From positions 1-28,249 of IMG/VR virus record IMGVR_UViG_3300046782_000609: a stretch of 28,249 bases of DNA. The stretch is one strand, 5' to 3'. Source of the stretch: a virus. Position numbers and translations under genes: made by a program. The notes beneath the pieces were generated by a model that was not told the origin of the DNA, made no database searches, and saw only the letters and a list, made by a program, of their open reading frames with translations. Every line of letters starts with the position of its first letter. The stretch's first letter is position 1. Positions 1 to 6,219 of this stretch are shown piece after piece.

Positions 1-2
1 GG

Positions 3-401
3 CGCGACTACGAAGAGACCTGCACCTACCGGCAGTTCATCAGTGGCCGAGTGCGCGGCCAGGCGTTCTTTCCCGATGCAGCCAACGGCATCTTCTCCGG
101 CCTAGCTACCGATGCGATCAAAGCAGCACTGTTCGATTTAGCTCTGCGCTGCGATACAGACCGGCCCGGAGACGACCTCTTTGACTGTTACCCTGTGCTA
201 TATGTCCATGATGAGATCATCGCTGAGCTACCGATAAGGCGCGCTCACGAAGCGGCCTACGCGATGACTGACGTGATGCTGACTGCTTTCAATCGTTACA
301 CGCCCGACGTGCCTGTGCGCGCCGAGCCCGCACTGATGACAGCGTGGTTCAAGAAAGCTGAGCCCAAGTTCGAGGAGGGAAGACTAGTACCGTGGATGTG
401 A
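3..401 (+). CDS. DNA polymerase, family A (C-terminal fragment)
   Basis: This is the last ~132 codons of a replicative family A (Pol I type) DNA polymerase. The frame is open to the left edge, so the gene begins outside the window. The visible part has the conserved stretch GRVRGQAFFPDAANGIFSGL, where family members typically read N..FQGLAADA, followed by TDAIKAAL. Motif C then appears as YVHDEIIAEL, in which the Asp of HDE is a metal-binding catalytic residue. The polymerase would extend primers at the phage replication fork. Motif A, the O helix and any 3'-5' exonuclease domain lie upstream and cannot be judged. A GTG at 51 is in frame but sits inside the conserved region, so it is not the true start. 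The gene ends by overlapping the VRR-NUC gene by 10 nt. The family call is firm; the subfamily (T7-like, Pol I-like or DpoZ-like) is open. Confidence 0.88.
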   Translation, partial: RDYEETCTYRQFISGRVRGQAFFPDAANGIFSGLATDAIKAALFDLALRCDTDRPGDDLFDCYPVLYVHDEIIAELPIRRAHEAAYAMTDVMLTAFNRYTPDVPVRAEPALMTAWFKKAEPKFEEGRLVPWM

Positions 402-727
402 GCGAGTACCACGAGTCCGTGATCTTGGCCAGCTGGCTACGCGCACGGGGCCTTGTTTTCTCGCACATTCCTAACAGCACGTACACGCCGAGTCACGCTG
501 CCAAGGCGAAGAACAAAGCCATGGGCGTGTCGAAGGGTGTCCCCGATTATCTGATTCTCTTGCCGGGACGCGTTGTGTTCGTCGAGCTGAAGCGCCGCCA
601 TGGTGGTCGCGTTTCACCCGAACAGCTCGAGTGGGGTGAGGCTTTGGTCAAGTCCGGCGCGTCCTTTTCTGTTTGTTACGGCGCTATGGAGGCAATCGCC
701 TTCATTCAAGAATTATCTTCGTTATGA
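392..727 (+). CDS. VRR-NUC domain nuclease
   Basis: The product is 111 aa, the usual size of stand-alone phage VRR-NUC proteins, a branch of the PD-(D/E)XK nuclease superfamily. The N-terminal YHESVILASWLRARG supplies the conserved Glu. It is followed by SHIPNST, the core GVSKGVPDYLIL with the catalytic Asp, and FVELKRRHGG with the Glu-x-Lys pair and the Gly. SPEQLEWGEAL and the C-terminal YGAMEAI also match the family. Members of this family cut branched or structured DNA. The position directly behind the polymerase suggests a role in phage replication or recombination, but that is inference. The start is taken as GTG at 392, with AGGAGG at 373-378 upstream and a 10-nt overlap with the polymerase. 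GTG at 398 is an alternative. Confidence 0.85.
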   Translation: MDVSEYHESVILASWLRARGLVFSHIPNSTYTPSHAAKAKNKAMGVSKGVPDYLILLPGRVVFVELKRRHGGRVSPEQLEWGEALVKSGASFSVCYGAMEAIAFIQELSSL

Positions 728-903
728 CAGAACTATTAGCCTTCTGCGGCGCGCTTTATTACGGCTGCGCCATGGTCATCATGGCCTATCAGCTGAAGCG
801 CATGTTGTCTGAGCAGTACCCGTTCTTCGTCGCCGTGCCGGCCGCGTTCGTCGCAGGCATCTTCTGGCCCGGCGCTATCGCCCTAATGTTTACCGAGAAA
901 TAG
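724..903 (+). CDS. small two-helix membrane protein
   Basis: The product is 59 aa and begins MTELLAFCGALYYG. Its ATG overlaps the stop of the nuclease gene (ATGA). Two hydrophobic stretches are visible, roughly residues 4-22 and 30-54, separated by the polar, positively charged loop QLKRMLSEQ, and the protein ends FTEK. This predicts two transmembrane helices with a short loop. I do not recognise a family. A small two-helix protein could be a holin or an accessory membrane protein, but it sits in the replication cluster rather than beside a lysis gene, so I make no functional call. A longer reading from 673 is possible, but it would overlap the nuclease gene by about 50 nt and lacks the neat coupling. 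Confidence 0.6.
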   Translation: MTELLAFCGALYYGCAMVIMAYQLKRMLSEQYPFFVAVPAAFVAGIFWPGAIALMFTEK

Positions 904-905
904 CC

Positions 906-1094
906 ATGCTACGCGAACGTGCCCGTACCTACCTGAATAACACATCCCTCGAAGAAGTCGCCGCGGTCGATGACCTGCCCGAATATGAAGAGGCAGTCAA
1001 AACGGTCTTAGATTGGCTCGAAGATCTCGAGCTGCAGCTACAAGAGGCGCAAGACGAGATCCTCGAGCTCGAGACCAGCCGCTATGACGGATGA
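906..1094 (+). CDS. hypothetical acidic coiled-coil protein
   Basis: The product is 62 aa and very acidic. The C-terminal half, from about residue 26, is a run of Leu/Glu/Asp-rich heptad-like sequence (VLDWLEDLELQLQEAQDEIL) that should form a coiled coil or long helix. The N-terminus is RERARTYLNN. It starts two bases after the stop of the membrane-protein gene and overlaps the next gene by 11 nt, so it belongs to the same transcript. No family is recognised. An acidic helical protein of this size could be an adaptor or inhibitor of a host or phage enzyme, but nothing in the sequence shows which. Confidence 0.6.
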   Translation: MLRERARTYLNNTSLEEVAAVDDLPEYEEAVKTVLDWLEDLELQLQEAQDEILELETSRYDG

Positions 1095-1683
1095 TCAGCT
1101 TCGCTACAACGCTGACAAGCCGAAGCTGAGCGACGTCTTCGCCTCGGCACGTGCTCTCGAAGAGCTCGATGCTCTCGACGGCACCGACCTCGAGCACATC
1201 GGCGAGCAGCACTTCCTGACCTGCGCGACGCTCGAGATTGCGCGCTACCTCGACCGCGGCCCGACCGCATCGCTAGCCTATGCTTTCGTGGCAGTCATCG
1301 CCGAGCTCGAGCGCGAGCTGTCGCCGGTCTTCGATTACGACGCCAACGTACCGTCGAATCTCGTCGAGCTGTTAGGTCGCTTTCCGCAAGCCTTCCGCGA
1401 GCTATGTAAGGTCTATGAGTACGGCTCGAAGAAGTATGCGCGCGGGAATTATCGCAAGGGTGCGCCCCTAACAACTTATCTCGACAGCGCGCTCAGACAC
1501 ATTCTCGCTTACGGATCAGGGGAGACGAAAGATGTTGAAAGCGGTTGTCACCACCTCGGGCATGCGCTGTGGAATCTGTGGATTGCCATGGATCAGCCCC
1601 CAGTGCGTGATGACCGCCTGCCTGCCATTCGCGACTGGTACGACCCATCGACATCTGTGCGGGGGTTCGCCGATGACGAGTGA
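1084..1683 (+). CDS. MazZ-like dATP/dGTP diphosphohydrolase (DUF5664 family)
   Basis: The product is 199 aa. The N-terminus LRYNADKPKLSDVF matches the 'K.D..KP.L' opening of the family. The core lies at residues 104-166: FRELCKVYEYGSKKY, ARGNYRKG, then YLDSALRHILAYGSGE, TKDVESGCHHLGHALWN. The family fold is all-alpha and related to MazG, and its Glu/Asp residues bind metal. From memory, the characterised member is MazZ of 2-aminoadenine (Z-DNA) phages, which hydrolyses dGTP and dATP to the monophosphates and pyrophosphate. Compared with the minimal domain there is an insert of roughly 80 residues between the N-terminal motif and the core. Beside a family A polymerase and with a deoxyribonucleotidase nearby, the likely job is reshaping the dNTP pool. 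I see no PurZ or DatZ in the window, so Z-DNA synthesis is not shown. Confidence 0.75.
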   Translation: MTDDQLRYNADKPKLSDVFASARALEELDALDGTDLEHIGEQHFLTCATLEIARYLDRGPTASLAYAFVAVIAELERELSPVFDYDANVPSNLVELLGRFPQAFRELCKVYEYGSKKYARGNYRKGAPLTTYLDSALRHILAYGSGETKDVESGCHHLGHALWNLWIAMDQPPVRDDRLPAIRDWYDPSTSVRGFADDE

Positions 1684-2194
1684 CGCCCTGACCGGCTTTG
1701 CTACAGGTCTGCGCCAAGACAGACCGCAAGACATTGGCACGCCGCTTTCCATTCTGAGCGCGGTGTCCGAAGCGATGGGTTGCATCGCGCTCGACCCATG
1801 CGGCTCGCGCATCTATCCGACTGGCGCCGATAAGACCTACTACCCCGAAGACGATGGCCTGAAGCAGGACTGGGTCAACGGCACATTCGTCAACCCGCCG
1901 TTCGAGGACCTGAAGCTGTGGCTAGCCAAGTCCGCGGCTGAGTACCAAGCCGGCGTGCGCGAGCAGTGTTTGCTCGTGCCGGTTCGCCCGCGCAGTCGCT
2001 GGTGGGCGGACTACATGCACGACATCCCGAGCTGCATTGCTTGGCTGAAACGCGTGAAGTTTGTCGGTTTCGCGACCAGCTATCCCGAGTCGCTGGTGCT
2101 CGTTTACACGGGCGTGTGCGTGCCGGCGTTCAAAGGCCATGTCACGCGCGCGGGTCTCGCCAACCTGATGACGGGGCGGCTCAATGAGCATTAG
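1673..2194 (+). CDS. phage DNA N6-adenine methyltransferase (Dam type)
   Basis: The product is 173 aa from ATG 1673, overlapping the previous gene by 11 nt. The layout matches the phage Dam family (PF05869). It shows a DIGTPLSIL opening, the acidic motif IALDPCGS at residues 38-45, YYPEDDGLKQDW, then the catalytic VNPPFEDL with the NPPF tetrapeptide at 74-77, and EQCLLVPVRPRSRWW in the second half. The protein would transfer methyl from S-adenosylmethionine to adenine N6 in phage DNA. The usual benefit is escape from host restriction. The target site cannot be read from the sequence. The frame is open further upstream to 1532, but that part lies wholly inside the diphosphohydrolase gene and is not family-like, so the shorter start was chosen. 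Confidence 0.82.
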   Translation: MTSDALTGFATGLRQDRPQDIGTPLSILSAVSEAMGCIALDPCGSRIYPTGADKTYYPEDDGLKQDWVNGTFVNPPFEDLKLWLAKSAAEYQAGVREQCLLVPVRPRSRWWADYMHDIPSCIAWLKRVKFVGFATSYPESLVLVYTGVCVPAFKGHVTRAGLANLMTGRLNEH

Positions 2195-3233
2195 CGCGTC
2201 GCACCTGGGGCTCTGGAAGCTCTGCAAACGGCGCGAGGCATTCACTTACCGCCAAGGGCGGCGCGGGGCCGCTGGCGACTCGGCAGAGGCCGGCAAGCGG
2301 GTTCATGCGGCAATCGAGGGGTACTACCGCGGCGAGGGGCTAGCTGCTGAAGCCACTTGGCAGAATTACCCGATCGGCCAACTAGCCAAGTCAATGCTGT
2401 TGCTGCTACCAGCGGCGAACGACAACGGCATTCTCGGCGTCGAGAAAGACTTCGTCGCAGCCATCGACGGCGTCGAGTTCCACGGCGTCAAAGACCTCGT
2501 CACGACGACCACGGTTTACGATCACAAGACGACGTCGAAGCCGGCCTACGCAAAGACAGCGAAGCAGCTAACAACAGATGTACAGCGACTCATATATACA
2601 GAGTCCGAACCGTCAGCCGAATTCTTCCAATGGACAACCGGAATATGGGCGAATTCCAGCGCCCGCGCTGTCCATGCGCGCATCGACCGCGCCGCCGACC
2701 GTGAGCGCTTCAAGCTGCACGTGCTTTCCTCTGCTGAAGAAATGCTCTCTGTTCCAGCAGACATCGAGCCGCTGTCGCTAGAGCCGACGCTTAGCGCCTG
2801 CAAGATGTTTCCGCCAAAAGGCTGCCCTTTCCAAGCCGAATGTTTCCCCGAGGAGGCCGGTATGCTCACAGCTATATCCGAGTCACTACGAACTGTAAGA
2901 CCGCTACCCGCACCTACACCTACACAACCCACCCACCTAATAGATATGTTGTTTATCGACTGCATGCCGCTGAAGGATCTCGACGCGCCAATGACGAGCT
3001 CGTGGGACCTGCTCGCGCAGGCCAACCGGACGGTCGCCGATGATCGCGGCGTGCATCATTCGCTGCTGGTTGATTACGGCAAAGGCCCTGCGATGGTCGC
3101 CTGCGAGGTGAAAGCTCTGCTCGAGGAACACCCGGTGAAATACCTCGCTTGGGAGTCGCGCAGCACCGAAGGCCGCGCCTGCCTGACGACGTTGGTGCCG
3201 CTAGCACGCGTCGTGATAAAAGGTATTTACTAA
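2184..3233 (+). CDS. PD-(D/E)XK nuclease, Cas4/RecB-like, with probable Fe-S cysteines
   Basis: The product is 349 aa. Residues 1-220 carry the RecB/Cas4-type nuclease signature. SASHLGLWKLCKRR has Cys14, GKRVHAAIEGYY has His41, GVKDLVTTT has Asp104, VYDHKTTSK has Asp113 and Lys115, and TDVQRLIYT resembles the Gln-containing last motif. Three more cysteines at 206, 214 and 220 (C-x7-C-x5-C) together with Cys14 match the split arrangement that holds a 4Fe-4S cluster in Cas4 and AddB nucleases. Residues ~230-349 form a further domain I do not recognise. It follows a Pro/Thr-rich linker (PAPTPTQPT) and contains WDLLAQANRTVADDRG. Such enzymes degrade or trim DNA ends during recombination. The start overlaps the methyltransferase gene by 11 nt. 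Confidence 0.78.
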   Translation: MSISASHLGLWKLCKRREAFTYRQGRRGAAGDSAEAGKRVHAAIEGYYRGEGLAAEATWQNYPIGQLAKSMLLLLPAANDNGILGVEKDFVAAIDGVEFHGVKDLVTTTTVYDHKTTSKPAYAKTAKQLTTDVQRLIYTESEPSAEFFQWTTGIWANSSARAVHARIDRAADRERFKLHVLSSAEEMLSVPADIEPLSLEPTLSACKMFPPKGCPFQAECFPEEAGMLTAISESLRTVRPLPAPTPTQPTHLIDMLFIDCMPLKDLDAPMTSSWDLLAQANRTVADDRGVHHSLLVDYGKGPAMVACEVKALLEEHPVKYLAWESRSTEGRACLTTLVPLARVVIKGIY

Positions 3234-3264
3234 CGGCACGACCTGACACATATTCAGTGACCCA

Positions 3265-3591
3265 ATGACAAAGGCCGAACTGCTCGAAAGCATCGACGCC
3301 GGGCTGCTCATCGAAGCACGCAGCGGGCTCTTGCGCTTGCGCTTCACCGAGCTCGAGGCGTTCGTCTCGGCCGCGCATTCGAACGTGCGCATCAAGCTCG
3401 CCGACATGCACGCGATCAAGCACAACCCATACAGCCATGGCACGTTCGACTGGGCCGGCTTCGAATACACAGCCGGCAAGACGGTCGAGTTGCCTGATGG
3501 CCGGTACTGGCTGCCGATACCCACGATTCCGTGGGCCGAGTGCAAGTTCTCGGGCGGCGACTTCACCTCGAATGACTGGTCAACTCGATGA
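3265..3591 (+). CDS. hypothetical protein
   Basis: The product is 108 aa. It follows a 31-bp gap after the nuclease gene and ends in an ATGA overlap with the nucleotidase gene. The N-terminal half (MTKAELLESIDAGLL...) looks helical and Leu/Ala/Glu-rich. The C-terminal half is richer in aromatic residues and Gly (GTFDWAGFEY, DGRYWLPIPTIPW) and probably forms beta structure. I do not recognise a family. The operon position suggests expression with the replication and nucleotide genes. No strong ribosome binding site is visible before the ATG, so the start is somewhat uncertain. Confidence 0.6.
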   Translation: MTKAELLESIDAGLLIEARSGLLRLRFTELEAFVSAAHSNVRIKLADMHAIKHNPYSHGTFDWAGFEYTAGKTVELPDGRYWLPIPTIPWAECKFSGGDFTSNDWSTR

Positions 3592-4235
3592 TCGTGACGG
3601 CCCTGATCGACGTCGACGGCGTGCTCGTGGACCTAGCCACACCGGTGTGGCTAGCCGCACAAGAGATCCTCGACAAGCAGCTGCCACCCCCGCGTGAGTG
3701 GGCGGCCTACGACTTCGCCAAAGCTATGGGGTTGACGCAGTCGCAGGCCACACGTCTCTATAACATGTTGCGCAAGCGCGACAACCTGGCAGCGCAGATA
3801 CGCTGGTACCCTGGCGCCATCGAGTTCGTGCACAGCCTGTTAGACTGTGGGATCGATGTATGTTTTGTCACAAAGCCATGGGATGGCATCTCGACGTGGG
3901 TTCGTGATCGACGACACCAGCTAAAGGAGCACTTTCCCGAGCAAGACGTCGAGTTCACATCGAACAAGCATCGGATCGCAGGACACTTCCTGCTCGATGA
4001 TTGTGTCGACAACCTCAGACGTAACGTCATGCGAGGTTTACTGTTCGACCAGCCGTGGAACCGAGGCCCTGAATCCAAGGGCTACCGCCGCGTGCGCGGC
4101 TTCGAGCACGCATTCAAACGCATAGTTTTCGGAGAAATCGATGAAGAAACAGAAGTCACAGAGCTGGGATGCAGCGCGCTCAGCGTCACGCCGCCCGTTG
4201 CCACGCCCGCGCCAAGAGTTGCAGCCAGTCGGTGA
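3588..4235 (+). CDS. 5'(3')-deoxyribonucleotidase-like HAD phosphatase
   Basis: The product is 215 aa. HAD motif I is ALIDVDGVLVD, with nucleophile Asp8 and acid/base Asp10. Motif II is VCFVTKPW with Thr95. The motif III lysine is probably Lys127 in TSNKHRI. Motif IV is HFLLDDCVDNL with Asp137 and Asp138. The DVDGV and TKPW features are typical of the NT5C group, which removes phosphate from deoxyribonucleoside monophosphates in the cytoplasm. Together with the diphosphohydrolase upstream, this gives a two-step route from selected dNTPs to deoxynucleosides, which is inference. The gene is coupled to the previous one by ATGA. The last ~35 residues (Pro/Thr/Ala-rich) are outside the HAD core and overlap the next gene by 95 nt. 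Confidence 0.82.
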   Translation: MIVTALIDVDGVLVDLATPVWLAAQEILDKQLPPPREWAAYDFAKAMGLTQSQATRLYNMLRKRDNLAAQIRWYPGAIEFVHSLLDCGIDVCFVTKPWDGISTWVRDRRHQLKEHFPEQDVEFTSNKHRIAGHFLLDDCVDNLRRNVMRGLLFDQPWNRGPESKGYRRVRGFEHAFKRIVFGEIDEETEVTELGCSALSVTPPVATPAPRVAASR

Positions 4236-4749
4236 ACGACTGGAGATCGGCGTGCGTATCGCGATCACGCGGCGGCATGGCTGGTATGACAGCACGTGCG
4301 AAGCATGCGGCTTTCACGTCTGTAACTGCGCCGCGGCTGCTAAGCTAAAGGCATCCCAAGAGCCCGCATTCATAGGCCCAAAGCCCCCGGTCAACAGCGA
4401 CTACATCTCCCTGCGCGACCTCGAAGCGGCGGAGCGGCGGATGATGGAGATCAAGGAAGCCGAGCAAACGATGAAGCTCTGGAAGAGCAAGCTCGAAGTC
4501 GCGCTCGAGGCCGAGAAGATGCGCACGGTCAACGCGGACCAGTTCTTCCGCCAGCTCGATCAAATGCAAGGGGTGGCAGGGCAGCAAGGACAGCAGATGC
4601 TGTCACCCTCGCCCGCCATGTCAAACAGTTGGCAGATAATGTCACTGCCGCCGGAGCGCAATGCACTCGGTGCAAGCGGCGACCTGAGCTCGGCCGTAGG
4701 GTTTGCGATGTATGCCGCGAATCGGCCGCCCTTGCGTGCAGACGGCTGA
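4141..4749 (+). CDS. hypothetical protein with a Cys cluster and a coiled coil
   Basis: The product is 202 aa. The N-terminus is basic and low-complexity (MKKQKSQSWDAARSASRR). A compact cysteine group follows (CEACGFHVCNC, C-x2-C-x4-C-x-C) that could bind zinc. A charged coiled-coil segment runs over roughly residues 85-135 (DLEAAERRMMEIKEAEQ...), and the tail is Gln/Met-rich. I do not recognise a family. The start is ambiguous. ATG 4141 has GGAG at 4131-4134 but lies 95 nt inside the nucleotidase gene. GTG 4252 has GGAG at 4242-4245 and lies just after that gene's stop, giving 166 aa that still include the Cys cluster. The 3' end overlaps the HNH-ligase gene by 121 nt. Confidence 0.55.
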   Translation: MKKQKSQSWDAARSASRRPLPRPRQELQPVGERLEIGVRIAITRRHGWYDSTCEACGFHVCNCAAAAKLKASQEPAFIGPKPPVNSDYISLRDLEAAERRMMEIKEAEQTMKLWKSKLEVALEAEKMRTVNADQFFRQLDQMQGVAGQQGQQMLSPSPAMSNSWQIMSLPPERNALGASGDLSSAVGFAMYAANRPPLRADG

Positions 4750-5933
4750 AGCTCCAGGCCATCACGGCCTACGGCGAAGTCTGCCAATGCTGCGGTGAAG
4801 AGTTTCTCGACTTCTTGCAGCTCGATCATATTCACAACGATGGTGCCGCGGAGCGGGCTGGTCGCGGTCCCCGCGGCACCAACTTTTATCGCGCGCTGCG
4901 CAAAGCAGGCTGGCCGCAAGGTCGTCTCGCTGTGCTCTGCGCAAACTGCAACGTGGCGAAGCACATAAACAAGGGGTTTTGCCCATGCAGACGCGCCAAG
5001 ACTATGTCCATCCATTCCTATCCCAAGATCCATCACGAGGGCCACCGCGAGCTCAAGAAACTGTTCAACGGCCCAGTCGTTGTCGAAGAGAAAGTCGACG
5101 GGAGCCAGATCTCGTTCGGCGTGATCGACGGCGAGCTTTATGCGCGCTCGAAGGGCGCCGCGCTCGATCTCGACTCACCCGACAAGCTCTTCGCCTCGGC
5201 AGTCAGCACGATCAAAGAGCTTCGGCCAAAACTCGTGCCAGGTGCTGTTTACCGCGGCGAGTACCTGTCTCGACCGAAGCACAACACTTTGCCCTATGAC
5301 CGTATCCCGGCACAGCACATCATGCTCTATGACATCGAGGTAGAGCATAACAACTATGTAGATAGACTCTATCTTGCTAACACGGCAGCCTACCTCGGTC
5401 TCGAAACGGTGCCCTGTTATTTCTGGGGCAAGCTCGCGAACTTCGGCGAATTAGCCCAATTCATGGGCCAGAAGTCCGCACTCGGCGGAGTCGAAATCGA
5501 AGGCATCGTCGTCAAGAACCACGGCCAGTTTGGCGCCGATGACAAACCTCTGATGGCCAAGTTGGTGCGCGATGGCTTCAAAGAGCTCAATTCTGGCGAG
5601 TGGCGTTCAGCGAATCCGACGCCGACTGACATCCGCGAGGCGATCGGTCGTCTGGTCAGCACGCCGGCTCGCTGGGAGAAAGCGGTTCAACATCTGCGAG
5701 ACGCCGGCAAGCTCACCGAAAGCGTCAAAGACATTGGCCCCGCGATCAAAGAGCTCCAGGGCGACATCGACGAGGAGTGCAAAGAGCTCATCATTGAGCG
5801 ACTTCTCGCGTGGGCTTTGCCGACGATACGCAGGCGCGCAGTCGCAGGGTTCCCCGATTGGTACAAAGCCCGCCTGGGTGCCGCTAACGATAACGATGCC
5901 GCTGAACTACCACTGGCGAGCTCTGGCACATGA
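4629..5933 (+). CDS. HNH endonuclease – RNA ligase fusion protein
   Basis: The product is 434 aa read from TTG 4629. Residues 1-125 are a phage HNH nuclease. A zinc ribbon (C12/C15, C26/C29) leads to a second Cys pair C52/C55 and the catalytic LDHIHNDG (D66-H67). The last pair is LCANCNVAK (C104/C107, N108). Residues 126-434 are an ATP-dependent RNA ligase of the Rnl2/DraRnl sort. EEKVDGS carries the nucleotidyl-accepting Lys155, followed by VYRGEYL (208-213), MLYDIE (232-237), EGIVVKN (291-297), MAKLV (Lys311) and a helical C-terminal region ending WYKARLG. No stop separates the parts. Met126 (ATG 5004) falls exactly at the ligase beginning, but no clear ribosome binding site precedes it. 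RNA ligases of phages seal cleaved tRNA or other RNA ends. TTG is the only start that keeps the zinc ribbon. Confidence 0.8.
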   Translation: MADNVTAAGAQCTRCKRRPELGRRVCDVCRESAALACRRLKLQAITAYGEVCQCCGEEFLDFLQLDHIHNDGAAERAGRGPRGTNFYRALRKAGWPQGRLAVLCANCNVAKHINKGFCPCRRAKTMSIHSYPKIHHEGHRELKKLFNGPVVVEEKVDGSQISFGVIDGELYARSKGAALDLDSPDKLFASAVSTIKELRPKLVPGAVYRGEYLSRPKHNTLPYDRIPAQHIMLYDIEVEHNNYVDRLYLANTAAYLGLETVPCYFWGKLANFGELAQFMGQKSALGGVEIEGIVVKNHGQFGADDKPLMAKLVRDGFKELNSGEWRSANPTPTDIREAIGRLVSTPARWEKAVQHLRDAGKLTESVKDIGPAIKELQGDIDEECKELIIERLLAWALPTIRRRAVAGFPDWYKARLGAANDNDAAELPLASSGT

Positions 5934-6219
5934 GCTAGGGCAGGTGGAGCTGTTCGAGTCGGGCATGCGCCGGCTAGAGATGCTCGATGTCGAGTGGTAC
6001 GAAGACACGAAGGCATCAATTCTGTTCGGCGAGAAATACGGTCTGTCACTGAAGCTCCAAGTGCACGATCCGTTCTACGAACGTATCGCTTTGGTGCATA
6101 TCGACTATGTCGACTTCGAAGACGACATCGACGCTTTCGTTTTGAGCGTTCGCTGTGGCTATATCGGGCTAATTGAATCGCTTAGATCTGCTGCCATGGG
6201 CTGCAGCAAAGCGGACTGA
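5896..6219 (+). CDS. hypothetical protein
   Basis: The product is 107-108 aa from ATG 5896, overlapping the end of the ligase gene by 38 nt. It begins MPLNYHWRALAHELGQVELF and is rich in Tyr, Asp and Glu (VEWYEDTKASILFGEKYG, YVDFEDDIDAF). It is likely a small alpha/beta protein. I do not recognise a family. Its last 61 nt run opposite the end of the minus-strand amidase-like gene, so two transcripts collide here. The reading frame is open further upstream to 5572, but that part is in the shadow of the ligase and shows no family features. The start at 5896 is therefore preferred. Confidence 0.5.
   Translation: MPLNYHWRALAHELGQVELFESGMRRLEMLDVEWYEDTKASILFGEKYGLSLKLQVHDPFYERIALVHIDYVDFEDDIDAFVLSVRCGYIGLIESLRSAAMGCSKAD

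Noticed and set aside
1532-1672. Upstream extension of the methyltransferase reading frame
   Set aside because: It lies entirely inside the diphosphohydrolase gene, is not like the Dam family, and ATG 1673 gives the normal 11-nt overlap.
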